DNA of 6,232 bases from WHSM01 sp050701635. GTDB taxonomy: Bacteria > Actinomycetota > Actinomycetes > Mycobacteriales > Micromonosporaceae. The position numbers and the translations under genes are program-made. How positions within the stretch are numbered: position 1 is the first letter of the stretch; the number at the start of each line of letters is the position of its first letter. Positions 1 to 5,598 of the stretch are shown in pieces. The stretch lies in assembly GCA_050701635.1 (NCBI GenBank), contig JBOGDF010000324.1:1-6232 (forward strand), written 5' to 3'. The notes below the pieces were generated by a model. It was given only the letters and a program-made list of their open reading frames with translations, made no database searches and was not told where the DNA came from.

Positions 1-73
1 GTCGTCGCCAGTACAACACCGGTACTGGCTCCTCCTCCGCCTTGCGAGCCACCACCTGGACACCGGACTTCAT
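1..73 (-). CDS. possible 5' end of a divergent gene (partial, uncertain)
   Basis: Product not recognised. Reading leftward from an ATG whose complement is at 71-73, the frame stays open to the window edge and begins M-K-S-G-V-Q-V-V-A-R-K-A-E-E-E-P-V-P. Its third codon positions are mostly G or C, and that bias fades to the right of about base 73, as expected if a gene starts there and the sequence beyond is a divergent promoter region. No good Shine-Dalgarno sequence precedes the ATG; in-frame GTG (95-97) and TTG (74-76) codons are alternatives. The same third-position signal is shared by a + strand frame (3-155, stop TAA at 153-155), so this could instead be the C-terminus of an upstream gene on the + strand. 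Only about 24 codons are visible, so the call is weak. Confidence 0.25.
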   Translation of the reverse strand, partial: MKSGVQVVARKAEEEPVPVLYWRR

Positions 74-104
74 CAACCAATCTCTGGCGCAGGGCACTAG
101 ATTT

Positions 105-119
105 GGGGCAATTTGCCCC
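105..119. promoter_or_regulatory. perfect 15-bp palindrome, operator-like
   Basis: GGGGCAA and TTGCCCC form a perfect 7-bp inverted repeat around one central T. A one-base centre is too tight for an RNA hairpin but is typical of a site for a dimeric DNA-binding protein. It lies in the less GC-rich stretch upstream of the sugar transferase. A TAGATT hexamer (98-103), which fits the loose actinobacterial -10 pattern TAnnnT, ends just before it, so the palindrome could cover a start site of transcription. No matching -35 is visible, and the regulator is unknown. Confidence 0.4.
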
Positions 120-159
120 GTAACCGTCACGTATCCGTGCGATCACGCGTTGTAACGGC

Positions 160-180
160 AGGTGCGCGAAGAGCGCGCCT
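160..180 (+). other. hairpin in the leader of the sugar transferase gene
   Basis: Bases 160-167 (AGGTGCGC) pair with 173-180 (GCGCGCCT) around the five-base loop GAAGA; all eight pairs form if one G-U wobble is allowed. No T run follows. If the + strand reading of 3-155 is a real gene, this lies four bases past its stop and could end its transcript, since actinobacterial terminators often lack a U tract. If not, it is a 5'-leader structure about 16 bases upstream of the ribosome binding site at 197-202. Confidence 0.3.
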
Positions 181-196
181 TGTCGGCGTAGCGTGC

Positions 197-202
197 GGAG
201 GG
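197..202 (+). promoter_or_regulatory. ribosome binding site of the sugar transferase gene
   Basis: GGAGGG lies four bases before the GTG at 207 and ten bases before the in-frame GTG at 213. Four bases is short and ten is slightly long, so either GTG could be the true start; the difference is two residues. An in-frame TAG at 189-191 rules out any start further upstream. Confidence 0.6.
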
Positions 203-206
203 TGCG

Positions 207-1754
207 GTGGCGGTGACCGGGGCTGTCTCTGGGCTCCCGCTCCAGGCCGCGCCACCCTCCAAAGCGCCGCCCCCGAAAGCGCCGCCTTCCGAAGCGCCGT
301 CGTCCGGAGCACCGGTCGCGCCGCCCACCACCCCCGCGCCGGGCCGGGCCTCCTCACGGACCTGGGAGACGCGGTACGTGAGGATCCTGCTCGCCGCCGA
401 CCTCGCCGTCGCCGCGCTGGTGGCCACCGCCGCGTTCGGGCTGCGGTTCGGGCCGGGCGTCACCCCGTACACCCGGTGGTATGTCCTGCTCTCGGTGATC
501 CTGCCGGTGGCCTGGGTGACCTGCCTGGCGCTGAACCGGGGGTACGAGACTCGCTACCTGTTCGTCGGCACCGACGAGTACCAGCGGGTGTTCCGGGCCG
601 GGCTGGCGCTGTTGGCGGCGGTCGCGATCGTCTCGTACGGCTTCGAGATCCGGCTCGCCCGCGGGTACGTGCTGCTCGCCGTACCGGCCACGGTGCTGTG
701 CTGCGTGGTGGCCCGGTACGCCCAGCGGCGGGCGCTGCACGTGGCGCGGGCGCGCGGCGGCTACCTGCGCCGGGTGGTCGTCGTCGGGCACGAGCGCGCC
801 GTCGCTCACCTGACCGTGCAGCTGCGCCGGGAACGCTTCCACGGGCTGCAGGTGGTCGCGGCCTGCCTGCCGCTGCCGGGCACCGAGCGGATCCGGGGCG
901 TCGAGCTTCCGGTGTACGGCAGCTTCGAGGAGGTCGCCGCCGCCGTGGCCCGCGCCGGGGCGGACACCGTGATCGTGCTGTCCTGCCCCGAGCTGGACGG
1001 TCTGGAGCTGCGCCGGCTGGCCTGGCAGCTGGAGCGCGACGACATCGACCTGATCCTGGCCAACGCGCTGATCGACGTGGCGGGGGAACGTACCACCATC
1101 CGGCCGGTGGACGGGCTGCCGATGCTGCACGTGGAGCACCCCCGGCTGACCGGCGCCGCCCGGGTCGCGAAGGAGATCTTCGACCGGGTCGGCGCGGCGG
1201 TGCTGTTGCTGCTGCTGGCCCCGCTGCTGGCGGTGATCGCGGTACGGATCTGGCGCGGCTCGCCCGGCCCGGTGCTGTTCCGGCAGGTACGCGTGGGCCG
1301 CGACGGCGGCGAGTTCACGATGCTGAAATTCCGCACTATGTACGCCGACGCCGAAGCCCGGCTCGCAGCACTGCTGGACCGCAACGAGCTGGACGGCGTG
1401 CTGTTCAAGATGCGCGACGACCCCCGGGTGACCCCGACCGGGCGCTGGCTGCGTCGCTGGTCGCTGGACGAGCTGCCGCAGCTGCTGAACGTACTGCGGG
1501 GGGACATGTCGCTGGTCGGGCCGCGCCCGCCGCTGCCCCGCGAGGTGGCGGTCTACCCGGACGACATGCGCCGCCGGTTCGTGGTCAAGCCGGGGCTTAC
1601 CGGGCTGTGGCAGGTCAGCGGCCGCTCGGACCTGAGCTGGGAAGACAGCGTCCGTTTGGATCTACGCTACGTAGAGAACTGGTCACTCTCGTTGGACTTG
1701 GTCATACTGCTCCGTACGCTGACCGCGGTGTCCCGCGCGTCGGGCGCGTACTGA
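207..1754 (+). CDS. polyprenyl glycosylphosphotransferase (exopolysaccharide priming sugar-1-phosphate transferase)
   Basis: Membrane enzyme expected to move a hexose-1-phosphate from a UDP-sugar onto undecaprenyl phosphate, the first step of a polysaccharide repeat unit on the cytoplasmic face. The 515 residues show the long WbaP/CpsE-type layout: a Pro/Ala-rich cytoplasmic tail (about 14-47), four hydrophobic segments (about 57-80, 91-110, 129-147, 152-170), a nucleotide-binding-like domain (about 188-310, beginning VVVVG), a membrane-entering helix (about 327-348) and the catalytic domain to the C-terminus. Catalytic-domain hallmarks are KFRTM (374-378), DELPQL with the Asp421-Glu422 pair equivalent to the catalytic pair of PglC, SLVGPRP (435-441) and KPGLTGLWQVSGR (461-473). 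The sugar used cannot be told from sequence, so no symbol is given. It starts the apparent operon, 38 bases ahead of cysQ. Codons near the 3' end are less GC-rich than in the rest of the gene. Confidence 0.93.
   Translation: MAVTGAVSGLPLQAAPPSKAPPPKAPPSEAPSSGAPVAPPTTPAPGRASSRTWETRYVRILLAADLAVAALVATAAFGLRFGPGVTPYTRWYVLLSVILPVAWVTCLALNRGYETRYLFVGTDEYQRVFRAGLALLAAVAIVSYGFEIRLARGYVLLAVPATVLCCVVARYAQRRALHVARARGGYLRRVVVVGHERAVAHLTVQLRRERFHGLQVVAACLPLPGTERIRGVELPVYGSFEEVAAAVARAGADTVIVLSCPELDGLELRRLAWQLERDDIDLILANALIDVAGERTTIRPVDGLPMLHVEHPRLTGAARVAKEIFDRVGAAVLLLLLAPLLAVIAVRIWRGSPGPVLFRQVRVGRDGGEFTMLKFRTMYADAEARLAALLDRNELDGVLFKMRDDPRVTPTGRWLRRWSLDELPQLLNVLRGDMSLVGPRPPLPREVAVYPDDMRRRFVVKPGLTGLWQVSGRSDLSWEDSVRLDLRYVENWSLSLDLVILLRTLTAVSRASGAY
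249..308 (+). repeat. four imperfect 15-bp tandem repeats encoding a pentapeptide
   Basis: Inside the sugar transferase gene, four consecutive 15-base units (249-263, 264-278, 279-293, 294-308) encode APPSK, APPPK, APPSE and APSSG, residues 15-34; a degenerate fifth unit (APVAP) follows. The units keep the reading frame, so gain or loss of a copy would change the length of the cytoplasmic tail without breaking the enzyme. Confidence 0.7.
1692..1720 (+). promoter_or_regulatory. candidate internal promoter for cysQ-cysD-cysN
   Basis: Within the last codons of the sugar transferase, TTGGAC (1692-1697) and TACGCT (1715-1720) are 17 bases apart. The first shares TTG with the -35 consensus and the second fits the actinobacterial -10 pattern TAnnnT. 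Transcription would start near 1727 and give a leader of about 65 bases before cysQ. The surrounding codons are unusually A/T-ending for this gene, which would fit a promoter embedded in coding sequence. Chance matches to such loose motifs are common. Confidence 0.27.
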
Positions 1755-1778
1755 CCGCATCCGTACCACACAAGCTTG

Positions 1779-1786
1779 GGGTGATC
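1779..1786 (+). promoter_or_regulatory. ribosome binding site that selects the cysQ start
   Basis: GGGTGATC contains GGTGATC, seven bases complementary to the conserved 3' end of 16S rRNA (mRNA-side sequence AGGAGGTGATC). It ends six bases before the GTG at 1793, favouring that start over the GTG at 1781, which lies inside the site. Confidence 0.5.
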
Positions 1787-1792
1787 TGCGCC

Positions 1793-2572
1793 GTGGCGTG
1801 GCCGACCGACATCGTGCCTCCCGAGGGCGACGCCGAGTTCGCGGCGTGGCTCGCCGCGCGGGCCGGTGAGCTGCTGCTGTCGCTGCGCGGCCAGCGCGGC
1901 TTCGGCGATCCGGCGGTGCTGCGCGATGCCGGCGACCGGGACTCGCACGAGCTGCTGACGGAGTCGTTCGCGAAGTGGCGCCCCGACGACGCGGTGCTCT
2001 CGGAGGAGGGCGCCGACGACCCGGCCCGGCTCACCGCCGAACGGGTGTGGATCGTCGACCCGCTCGACGGCACCCGGGAGTACGGCGAGCCCGGCCGTAC
2101 CGACTGGGCGGTGCACGTGGCGCTGTGGGCGCGCGGCCGCGGCCTGACAGCCGGTGCGGTCGCGCTGCCCGCGCAGGGCGTGGTGCTCTCCACTGCCACA
2201 CCGCCAGCGCCGACCACCCCGCCGACCCCCGCCGTGGTCAGGATCGCGACCTCGCGTACCCGGCCACCAGGGTTTCTGCCCGACGTGGCCCGCAGCCTGG
2301 GCGCGGAGCTGGTGCCGATGGGGTCGGCGGGCGCGAAAGTCAGCGCGGTGGTGCAGGGTGCGGTCGACGCGTACGTCCACGCGGGCGGCCAGTACGAATG
2401 GGACAGCGCAGCCCCGGTCGCCGTGGCCTTGGCCACAGGACACTACGCATCCCGCCTCGATGGCAGCACCCTCGAATACAACCAACCGGATCCGAGCCTG
2501 CCCGACCTGGTGGTCTGCCGGCCGGAGCTCGCGCCGCGGCTGCTCGCCGCGCTCGGCAACCGTGAGAAGTAA
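1793..2572 (+). CDS. cysQ: CysQ, 3'(2'),5'-bisphosphate nucleotidase, inositol monophosphatase family
   Basis: Cytoplasmic Mg-dependent phosphatase expected to turn 3'-phosphoadenosine 5'-phosphate (PAP) into AMP, and possibly PAPS into APS. PAP inhibits sulfotransferases and other enzymes, so CysQ clears it and tunes sulfate flux. The 259 residues match the family in length and carry its metal-binding motifs: LSEE (69-72), WIVDPLDGT (86-94, Asp89 and Asp92) and WDSAAP (203-208, Asp204). GSAGAKVSAV (177-186) and the C-terminal EYNQPDPSLPDLVVCRPE (228-245) closely resemble, from memory, the mycobacterial CysQ. The start at 1793 is chosen for its ribosome binding site; 1781 (four residues longer) and 1814 are alternatives. 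It lies 18 bases before cysD, which supports the sulfate role over a general inositol phosphatase. A Pro/Thr-rich insert (about 136-147) is probably a surface loop. Confidence 0.88.
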   Translation: MAWPTDIVPPEGDAEFAAWLAARAGELLLSLRGQRGFGDPAVLRDAGDRDSHELLTESFAKWRPDDAVLSEEGADDPARLTAERVWIVDPLDGTREYGEPGRTDWAVHVALWARGRGLTAGAVALPAQGVVLSTATPPAPTTPPTPAVVRIATSRTRPPGFLPDVARSLGAELVPMGSAGAKVSAVVQGAVDAYVHAGGQYEWDSAAPVAVALATGHYASRLDGSTLEYNQPDPSLPDLVVCRPELAPRLLAALGNREK

Positions 2573-2577
2573 CGGCG

Positions 2578-2583
2578 AAGGAG
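2578..2583 (+). promoter_or_regulatory. strong ribosome binding site of cysD
   Basis: AAGGAG begins six bases after the cysQ stop and ends seven bases before the GTG start of cysD. It is the best Shine-Dalgarno match seen in the window and fixes the cysD start at 2591. Confidence 0.75.
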
Positions 2584-2590
2584 TTGTGCA

Positions 2591-3502
2591 GTGACAGCCA
2601 CGGCGGACTACAGGGTCTCGCACCTTGACGCCCTGGAGGCGGAGAGCATCTTCGTCTTCCGGGAGGTCGTCGCGGAGTTCGAGCGCCCCTGTCTGCTGTT
2701 CTCCGGCGGCAAGGACTCCATCGTGATGCTGCACCTGGCGACCAAGGCGTTCGCGCCCGGGCCGGTGCCGTTCCCGGTGATGCACGTCGACACCGGGCAC
2801 AACTTCGGCGAGGTGCTCGAATACCGGGACCGTCGGGTCAACGAGCTCAACCTGCAGCTGGTGGTGGCGAGCGTGCAGGACGCCATCGACCGCGGCCAGG
2901 TGGTGGAGCCGCCGACCGGGATGCGCAACCCGATCCAGACCCCCGTACTGCTGGAGGCGGTGGAGAAGTACCGCTTCGACTCGCTGTTCGGCGGGGCCCG
3001 GCGGGACGAGGAGAAGGCCCGCGCCAAGGAGCGGGTGTTCAGCTTCCGGGACGACTTCGGCCAGTGGGACCCGAAGAACCAGCGCCCCGAGCTGTGGTCG
3101 CTCTACAACGCGCGGGTGCACCCCGGCGAGTCGATCCGGGTGTTCCCGCTCTCCAACTGGACCGAGCTGGACATCTGGCACTACATCGCGGCCGAGAAGA
3201 TTGACCTGCCGGAGATCTACTACGCGCACCAGCGCGAGGTGGTCGACCGCGACGGCATGCTGTACGCCGTCAACCACCTGCTCCCGGCTCGCGCGGGCGA
3301 GCGGCCGTTCACCGAGACCGTGCGATACCGCACCGTGGGCGACGCCACCTGCACGGCTGCGGTCAGGTCGGACGCCGACACCATCGACAAAGTGATCGCC
3401 GAGGTGGCCGCCACCCGGATCACCGAGCGTGGCGCCACCCGGGGTGACGACAAGGTCAGCGAAGCCGCGATGGAAGACCGCAAGAAAGAGGGCTACTTCT
3501 GA
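2591..3502 (+). CDS. cysD: sulfate adenylyltransferase subunit 2 (CysD)
   Basis: Catalytic subunit of the heterodimeric ATP sulfurylase, which joins sulfate to ATP to give adenosine 5'-phosphosulfate (APS) and pyrophosphate; the reaction is driven by GTP hydrolysis on CysN. The 303 residues are the normal family length. Visible motifs are the PP-loop SGGKDS (38-43), HVDTGHNF (65-72), the basic stretch GGARRDEEKARAKER (134-148), FPLSNWTELDIWHYI (185-199) and the typical end MEDRKKEGYF (294-303). The GTG start has an excellent ribosome binding site. The gene is complete and overlaps the cysN ATG by one base (TGATG), a sign of translational coupling that suits two subunits made in equal amounts. 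Confidence 0.97.
   Translation: MTATADYRVSHLDALEAESIFVFREVVAEFERPCLLFSGGKDSIVMLHLATKAFAPGPVPFPVMHVDTGHNFGEVLEYRDRRVNELNLQLVVASVQDAIDRGQVVEPPTGMRNPIQTPVLLEAVEKYRFDSLFGGARRDEEKARAKERVFSFRDDFGQWDPKNQRPELWSLYNARVHPGESIRVFPLSNWTELDIWHYIAAEKIDLPEIYYAHQREVVDRDGMLYAVNHLLPARAGERPFTETVRYRTVGDATCTAAVRSDADTIDKVIAEVAATRITERGATRGDDKVSEAAMEDRKKEGYF
3486..3492 (+). promoter_or_regulatory. ribosome binding site of cysN within cysD
   Basis: AAGAGGG lies in the last codons of cysD, nine bases before the cysN ATG at 3502. Together with the TGATG overlap it supports coupled translation of the two subunits and this choice of start. Confidence 0.55.
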
Positions 3503-4800
3503 TGTCTGTCGCCGCAGAAGCCGCCGCGACTTCCGCCAGCAAGCAGGCCGACCTGCTGCGATTCGCCACCGCCGGCTCCGTCGACGACGGCAAGTCGACC
3601 CTGATCGGCCGCCTGCTGTACGACTCCAAGGCGATCTTCGAAGACCAGCTCGCCGCGGTCGAGGCGACCAGCGCCGCCCGCGGCGACGAATACACCAACC
3701 TGGCGCTGCTCACCGACGGGCTGCGCGCGGAGCGGGAACAGGGCATCACGATCGACGTGGCGTACCGGTATTTCGCCACGCCGAAGCGGAAGTTCATCAT
3801 CGCGGACACGCCGGGGCACATCCAGTACACCCGCAACATGGTCACCGGCGCGTCCACCGCCGACCTGGCGCTGATCCTGATCGACGCCCGCAAGGGCATC
3901 GTGGAGCAGTCCCGGCGGCACGCGTTCCTGTGCTCGCTGCTGCGGGTGCCGCACATGGTGCTGGTGATCAACAAGATGGACCTGGTCGACTGGTCGCAGG
4001 AGGTGTACGACCGGATCCACGCCGAGTTCACCGCGTTCGCCACCAAGCTCGACATCCCCGACCTGACGGTGGTGCCGGTCTCCGCGCTGCAGGGCGACAA
4101 CGTGGTGTCGCGATCGGCGCACATGCCGTGGTACGACGGCCCGTCGCTGCTGCACCACCTGGAGAACGTGCACATCGCCTCGGACCGCAACCTGGTCGAC
4201 GTACGGTTCCCGGTGCAGTATGTGATCCGGCCGCAGCAGTCCCGTGGCCTGGACTACCGGGGGTACGCGGGCCAGGTCGCCTCCGGCGTACTCAAGCCCG
4301 GCGACGAGGTGATGGTGCTGCCGAGCGGCTTCACCACCCGGATCGCCGGGATCGACCACAACGGGGCCGAAGTGGCGCAGGCGTACCCCCCGATGTCGGT
4401 GACGATCCGGCTCGCCGACGAGCTGGACGTCTCCCGCGGCGACCTGATCTGCCGGCCGCACAACCAGCCGCACGTCTCGCAGGACATCGAGGCGATGATC
4501 TGCTGGATGGACGAGCAGAAGCCGCTGCAGCCGGGCGTGAAGTACGCGATCAAACACACCACCCGGTCGGTACGCGCGATGGTGAAGAGCCTGCAGTACC
4601 GGCTCGACATCAACACCCTGCACCGTGACGAGTCGGCCGGGTCGTTGACGCTGAACGAGATCGGCCGGGTGCGGCTGCGTACCACCGCGCCGCTGCTGTG
4701 CGACGAGTACCGGCGCAACCGTACGACCGGCGGGTTCATCGTGATCGACGAGGCCACCAACCGTACGGTCGGCGCCGGCATCATCGTCGAAGCCGGCTGA
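3502..4800 (+). CDS. cysN: sulfate adenylyltransferase subunit 1, GTPase (CysN)
   Basis: Regulatory GTPase subunit of ATP sulfurylase, related to elongation factor EF-Tu; it binds CysD and couples GTP hydrolysis to APS formation. The 432 residues contain all GTPase motifs: G1 GSVDDGKST (25-33), G2 GITID (81-85), G3 DTPGH (102-106), G4 NKMD (157-160) and G5 SAL (194-196). Two beta-barrel domains follow (about 232-320 and 325-432). The N-terminal 15 residues are Ala/Ser-rich and probably disordered. The protein stops where the GTPase subunit normally stops. The APS kinase domain fused in Mycobacterium tuberculosis CysNC is absent, and no cysC follows in the window, so APS kinase, if present, is elsewhere. 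Confidence 0.97.
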   Translation: MSVAAEAAATSASKQADLLRFATAGSVDDGKSTLIGRLLYDSKAIFEDQLAAVEATSAARGDEYTNLALLTDGLRAEREQGITIDVAYRYFATPKRKFIIADTPGHIQYTRNMVTGASTADLALILIDARKGIVEQSRRHAFLCSLLRVPHMVLVINKMDLVDWSQEVYDRIHAEFTAFATKLDIPDLTVVPVSALQGDNVVSRSAHMPWYDGPSLLHHLENVHIASDRNLVDVRFPVQYVIRPQQSRGLDYRGYAGQVASGVLKPGDEVMVLPSGFTTRIAGIDHNGAEVAQAYPPMSVTIRLADELDVSRGDLICRPHNQPHVSQDIEAMICWMDEQKPLQPGVKYAIKHTTRSVRAMVKSLQYRLDINTLHRDESAGSLTLNEIGRVRLRTTAPLLCDEYRRNRTTGGFIVIDEATNRTVGAGIIVEAG

Positions 4801-4817
4801 GCCGGGCGCGTCGCCGG

Positions 4818-4823
4818 TAAGCT
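4818..4823 (+). promoter_or_regulatory. possible -10 element ahead of the membrane protein gene
   Basis: TAAGCT in the 50-base gap after cysN fits the TAnnnT pattern and would put a transcription start near 4830, about 20 bases before the ATG at 4851. No convincing -35 lies 16-18 bases upstream, so this is weak. If real, the membrane protein is not simply a late gene of the cys operon. Confidence 0.2.
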
Positions 4824-4850
4824 GAGTCGCTGGCGAGCGAGGCGGTGGAG

Positions 4851-5525
4851 ATGCAGGTCGGTCCGGTGCTGCGGCGGCTGCTCAGCCCCGGCGGGTTCGT
4901 GCTGGTCGCGCTCTGTTTCGCGCTGCCGTTCCTGACAGTGTCTTGTGAAGCTCCGGGGCACACCGGCAGCGGTACGTATCGAGGCGTCGATCTGGTGGTC
5001 GGTGGCTCGCCCGAGCTCAGCTGGGACGGGCTGACCAAAGACGTCCTGCCGGAGGAATTCCGCTCCGAGCAGGACCCGGATGAACCGGCGCCGCTGGACC
5101 CGCAGCCGCTGGCGGTCATCGCGATGATCCTCGTCCTGGTCGGTGCCGGCACCGCGTTGCTAGGTACGGAGTGGTCGCGGGCGCTAGCCGGGCTGGCCTG
5201 CGCGGCGGTTGCGGCGATGTTTCTGGCGGGCGCACAGACCGTGCTCCGATCGCACCTGCAGGCCGAGCTCGATGAGGGCGGGGTACGCGCCGCGCCGGGG
5301 ATCGACGTGACGATCACCGACCGGTATGGCTTCTGGCTCGCGATCGGATTGCTGCTGGTGCTGGCGGCCGTCCAGTTCGGGCTGCTGATCCTGGCCAGCC
5401 GGCGACCACCCGAATGGTCAGGCGTACCGCCCTGGCCGGGCCCGCCTCCCGCGCCGCCTGGGCGGTACCACCCGACCGAGCCGCTTCCGACGGAGCCGAT
5501 ACCGCCGCACCGACCGAATCGGTGA
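4851..5525 (+). CDS. uncharacterised four-helix membrane protein with proline-rich tail
   Basis: Function not recognised. The 224 residues predict four membrane helices (about 14-31, 86-105, 110-130, 158-182), an external loop between helices 1 and 2 (about 33-85, acidic toward its end), a second loop (132-157) and a cytoplasmic Pro-rich tail (186-224) containing PTEPLPTEP. Helix 1 ends in LPFLTVSC; Cys32 resembles a lipobox, but Thr at -3 is poor and the stretch reads as a membrane segment, so lipidation is doubtful. The next loop holds TYRGVDLVVGG (42-52). I recall similar LPF-x-TVSC and GVDLV-x-GG proteins in actinobacteria, without a known role. The ATG at 4851 is chosen because CGAGG (4838-4842) lies eight bases upstream; a GTG at 4845 is only two bases from that site. 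It follows cysN by 50 bases, so co-transcription is possible, but a shared function is not implied. Confidence 0.7.
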   Translation: MQVGPVLRRLLSPGGFVLVALCFALPFLTVSCEAPGHTGSGTYRGVDLVVGGSPELSWDGLTKDVLPEEFRSEQDPDEPAPLDPQPLAVIAMILVLVGAGTALLGTEWSRALAGLACAAVAAMFLAGAQTVLRSHLQAELDEGGVRAAPGIDVTITDRYGFWLAIGLLLVLAAVQFGLLILASRRPPEWSGVPPWPGPPPAPPGRYHPTEPLPTEPIPPHRPNR

Positions 5526-5533
5526 CCGGTCGG
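5510..5533 (+). terminator. hairpin spanning the stop codon of the membrane protein gene
   Basis: CCGACCG (5510-5516) pairs perfectly with CGGTCGG (5527-5533) around a ten-base loop that contains the TGA stop. A competing smaller repeat, ACCGA/TCGGT around one base (5513-5523), overlaps it. There is no T run, so if this acts as a terminator it is of the U-less type often proposed for actinobacteria. Chance pairing in such GC-rich DNA is a real alternative. Confidence 0.25.
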
Positions 5534-5559
5534 CTCTCGCGAGTCGGCGCTGCAACCGC

Positions 5560-5565
5560 TACGCT
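5560..5565 (+). promoter_or_regulatory. possible -10 element of the acetyltransferase gene
   Basis: TACGCT in the 73-base gap fits TAnnnT and would start transcription near 5572, about 27 bases before the ATG at 5599. The same hexamer forms the candidate internal promoter at 1715-1720. No good -35 is seen at the right distance. Confidence 0.2.
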
Positions 5566-5598
5566 CCGCCGCAACAACACTTCGGGCGGTGGCGATAG

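Noticed and set aside
7..29. Perfect 8-bp inverted repeat GCCAGTAC/GTACTGGC with a 7-base loop
   Set aside because: It lies inside possible coding sequence at the window edge, has no T run and no partner element. It could be an operator or part of a terminator, but nothing else supports a role.
113..1780. Long open + strand frame running in front of, and in frame with, cysQ
   Set aside because: It overlaps the sugar transferase, whose translation is full of family motifs. The product of this frame before cysQ is Arg/Ala/Gly-rich with no domain, as expected of a shadow frame in GC-rich DNA. There is no true transferase-CysQ fusion.
1667..3277. 536-codon open frame on the - strand opposite cysQ and cysD
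   Set aside because: It lies antisense to two genes with clear catalytic motifs and yields a His/Val/Arg-rich sequence without recognisable domains. Long antisense frames are common in DNA this GC-rich.
4793..4805. Palindrome CCGGCT-G-AGCCGG across the cysN stop codon
   Set aside because: The one-base centre prevents a normal hairpin and no T run follows. It uses common GC-rich hexamers, so I do not call it a terminator.
4851..4946. Lipoprotein signal peptide ending at Cys32 of the membrane protein
   Set aside because: The residue at -3 of Cys32 is Thr rather than Leu, Val or Ile, and three more membrane helices follow, so an ordinary first membrane helix is more likely.
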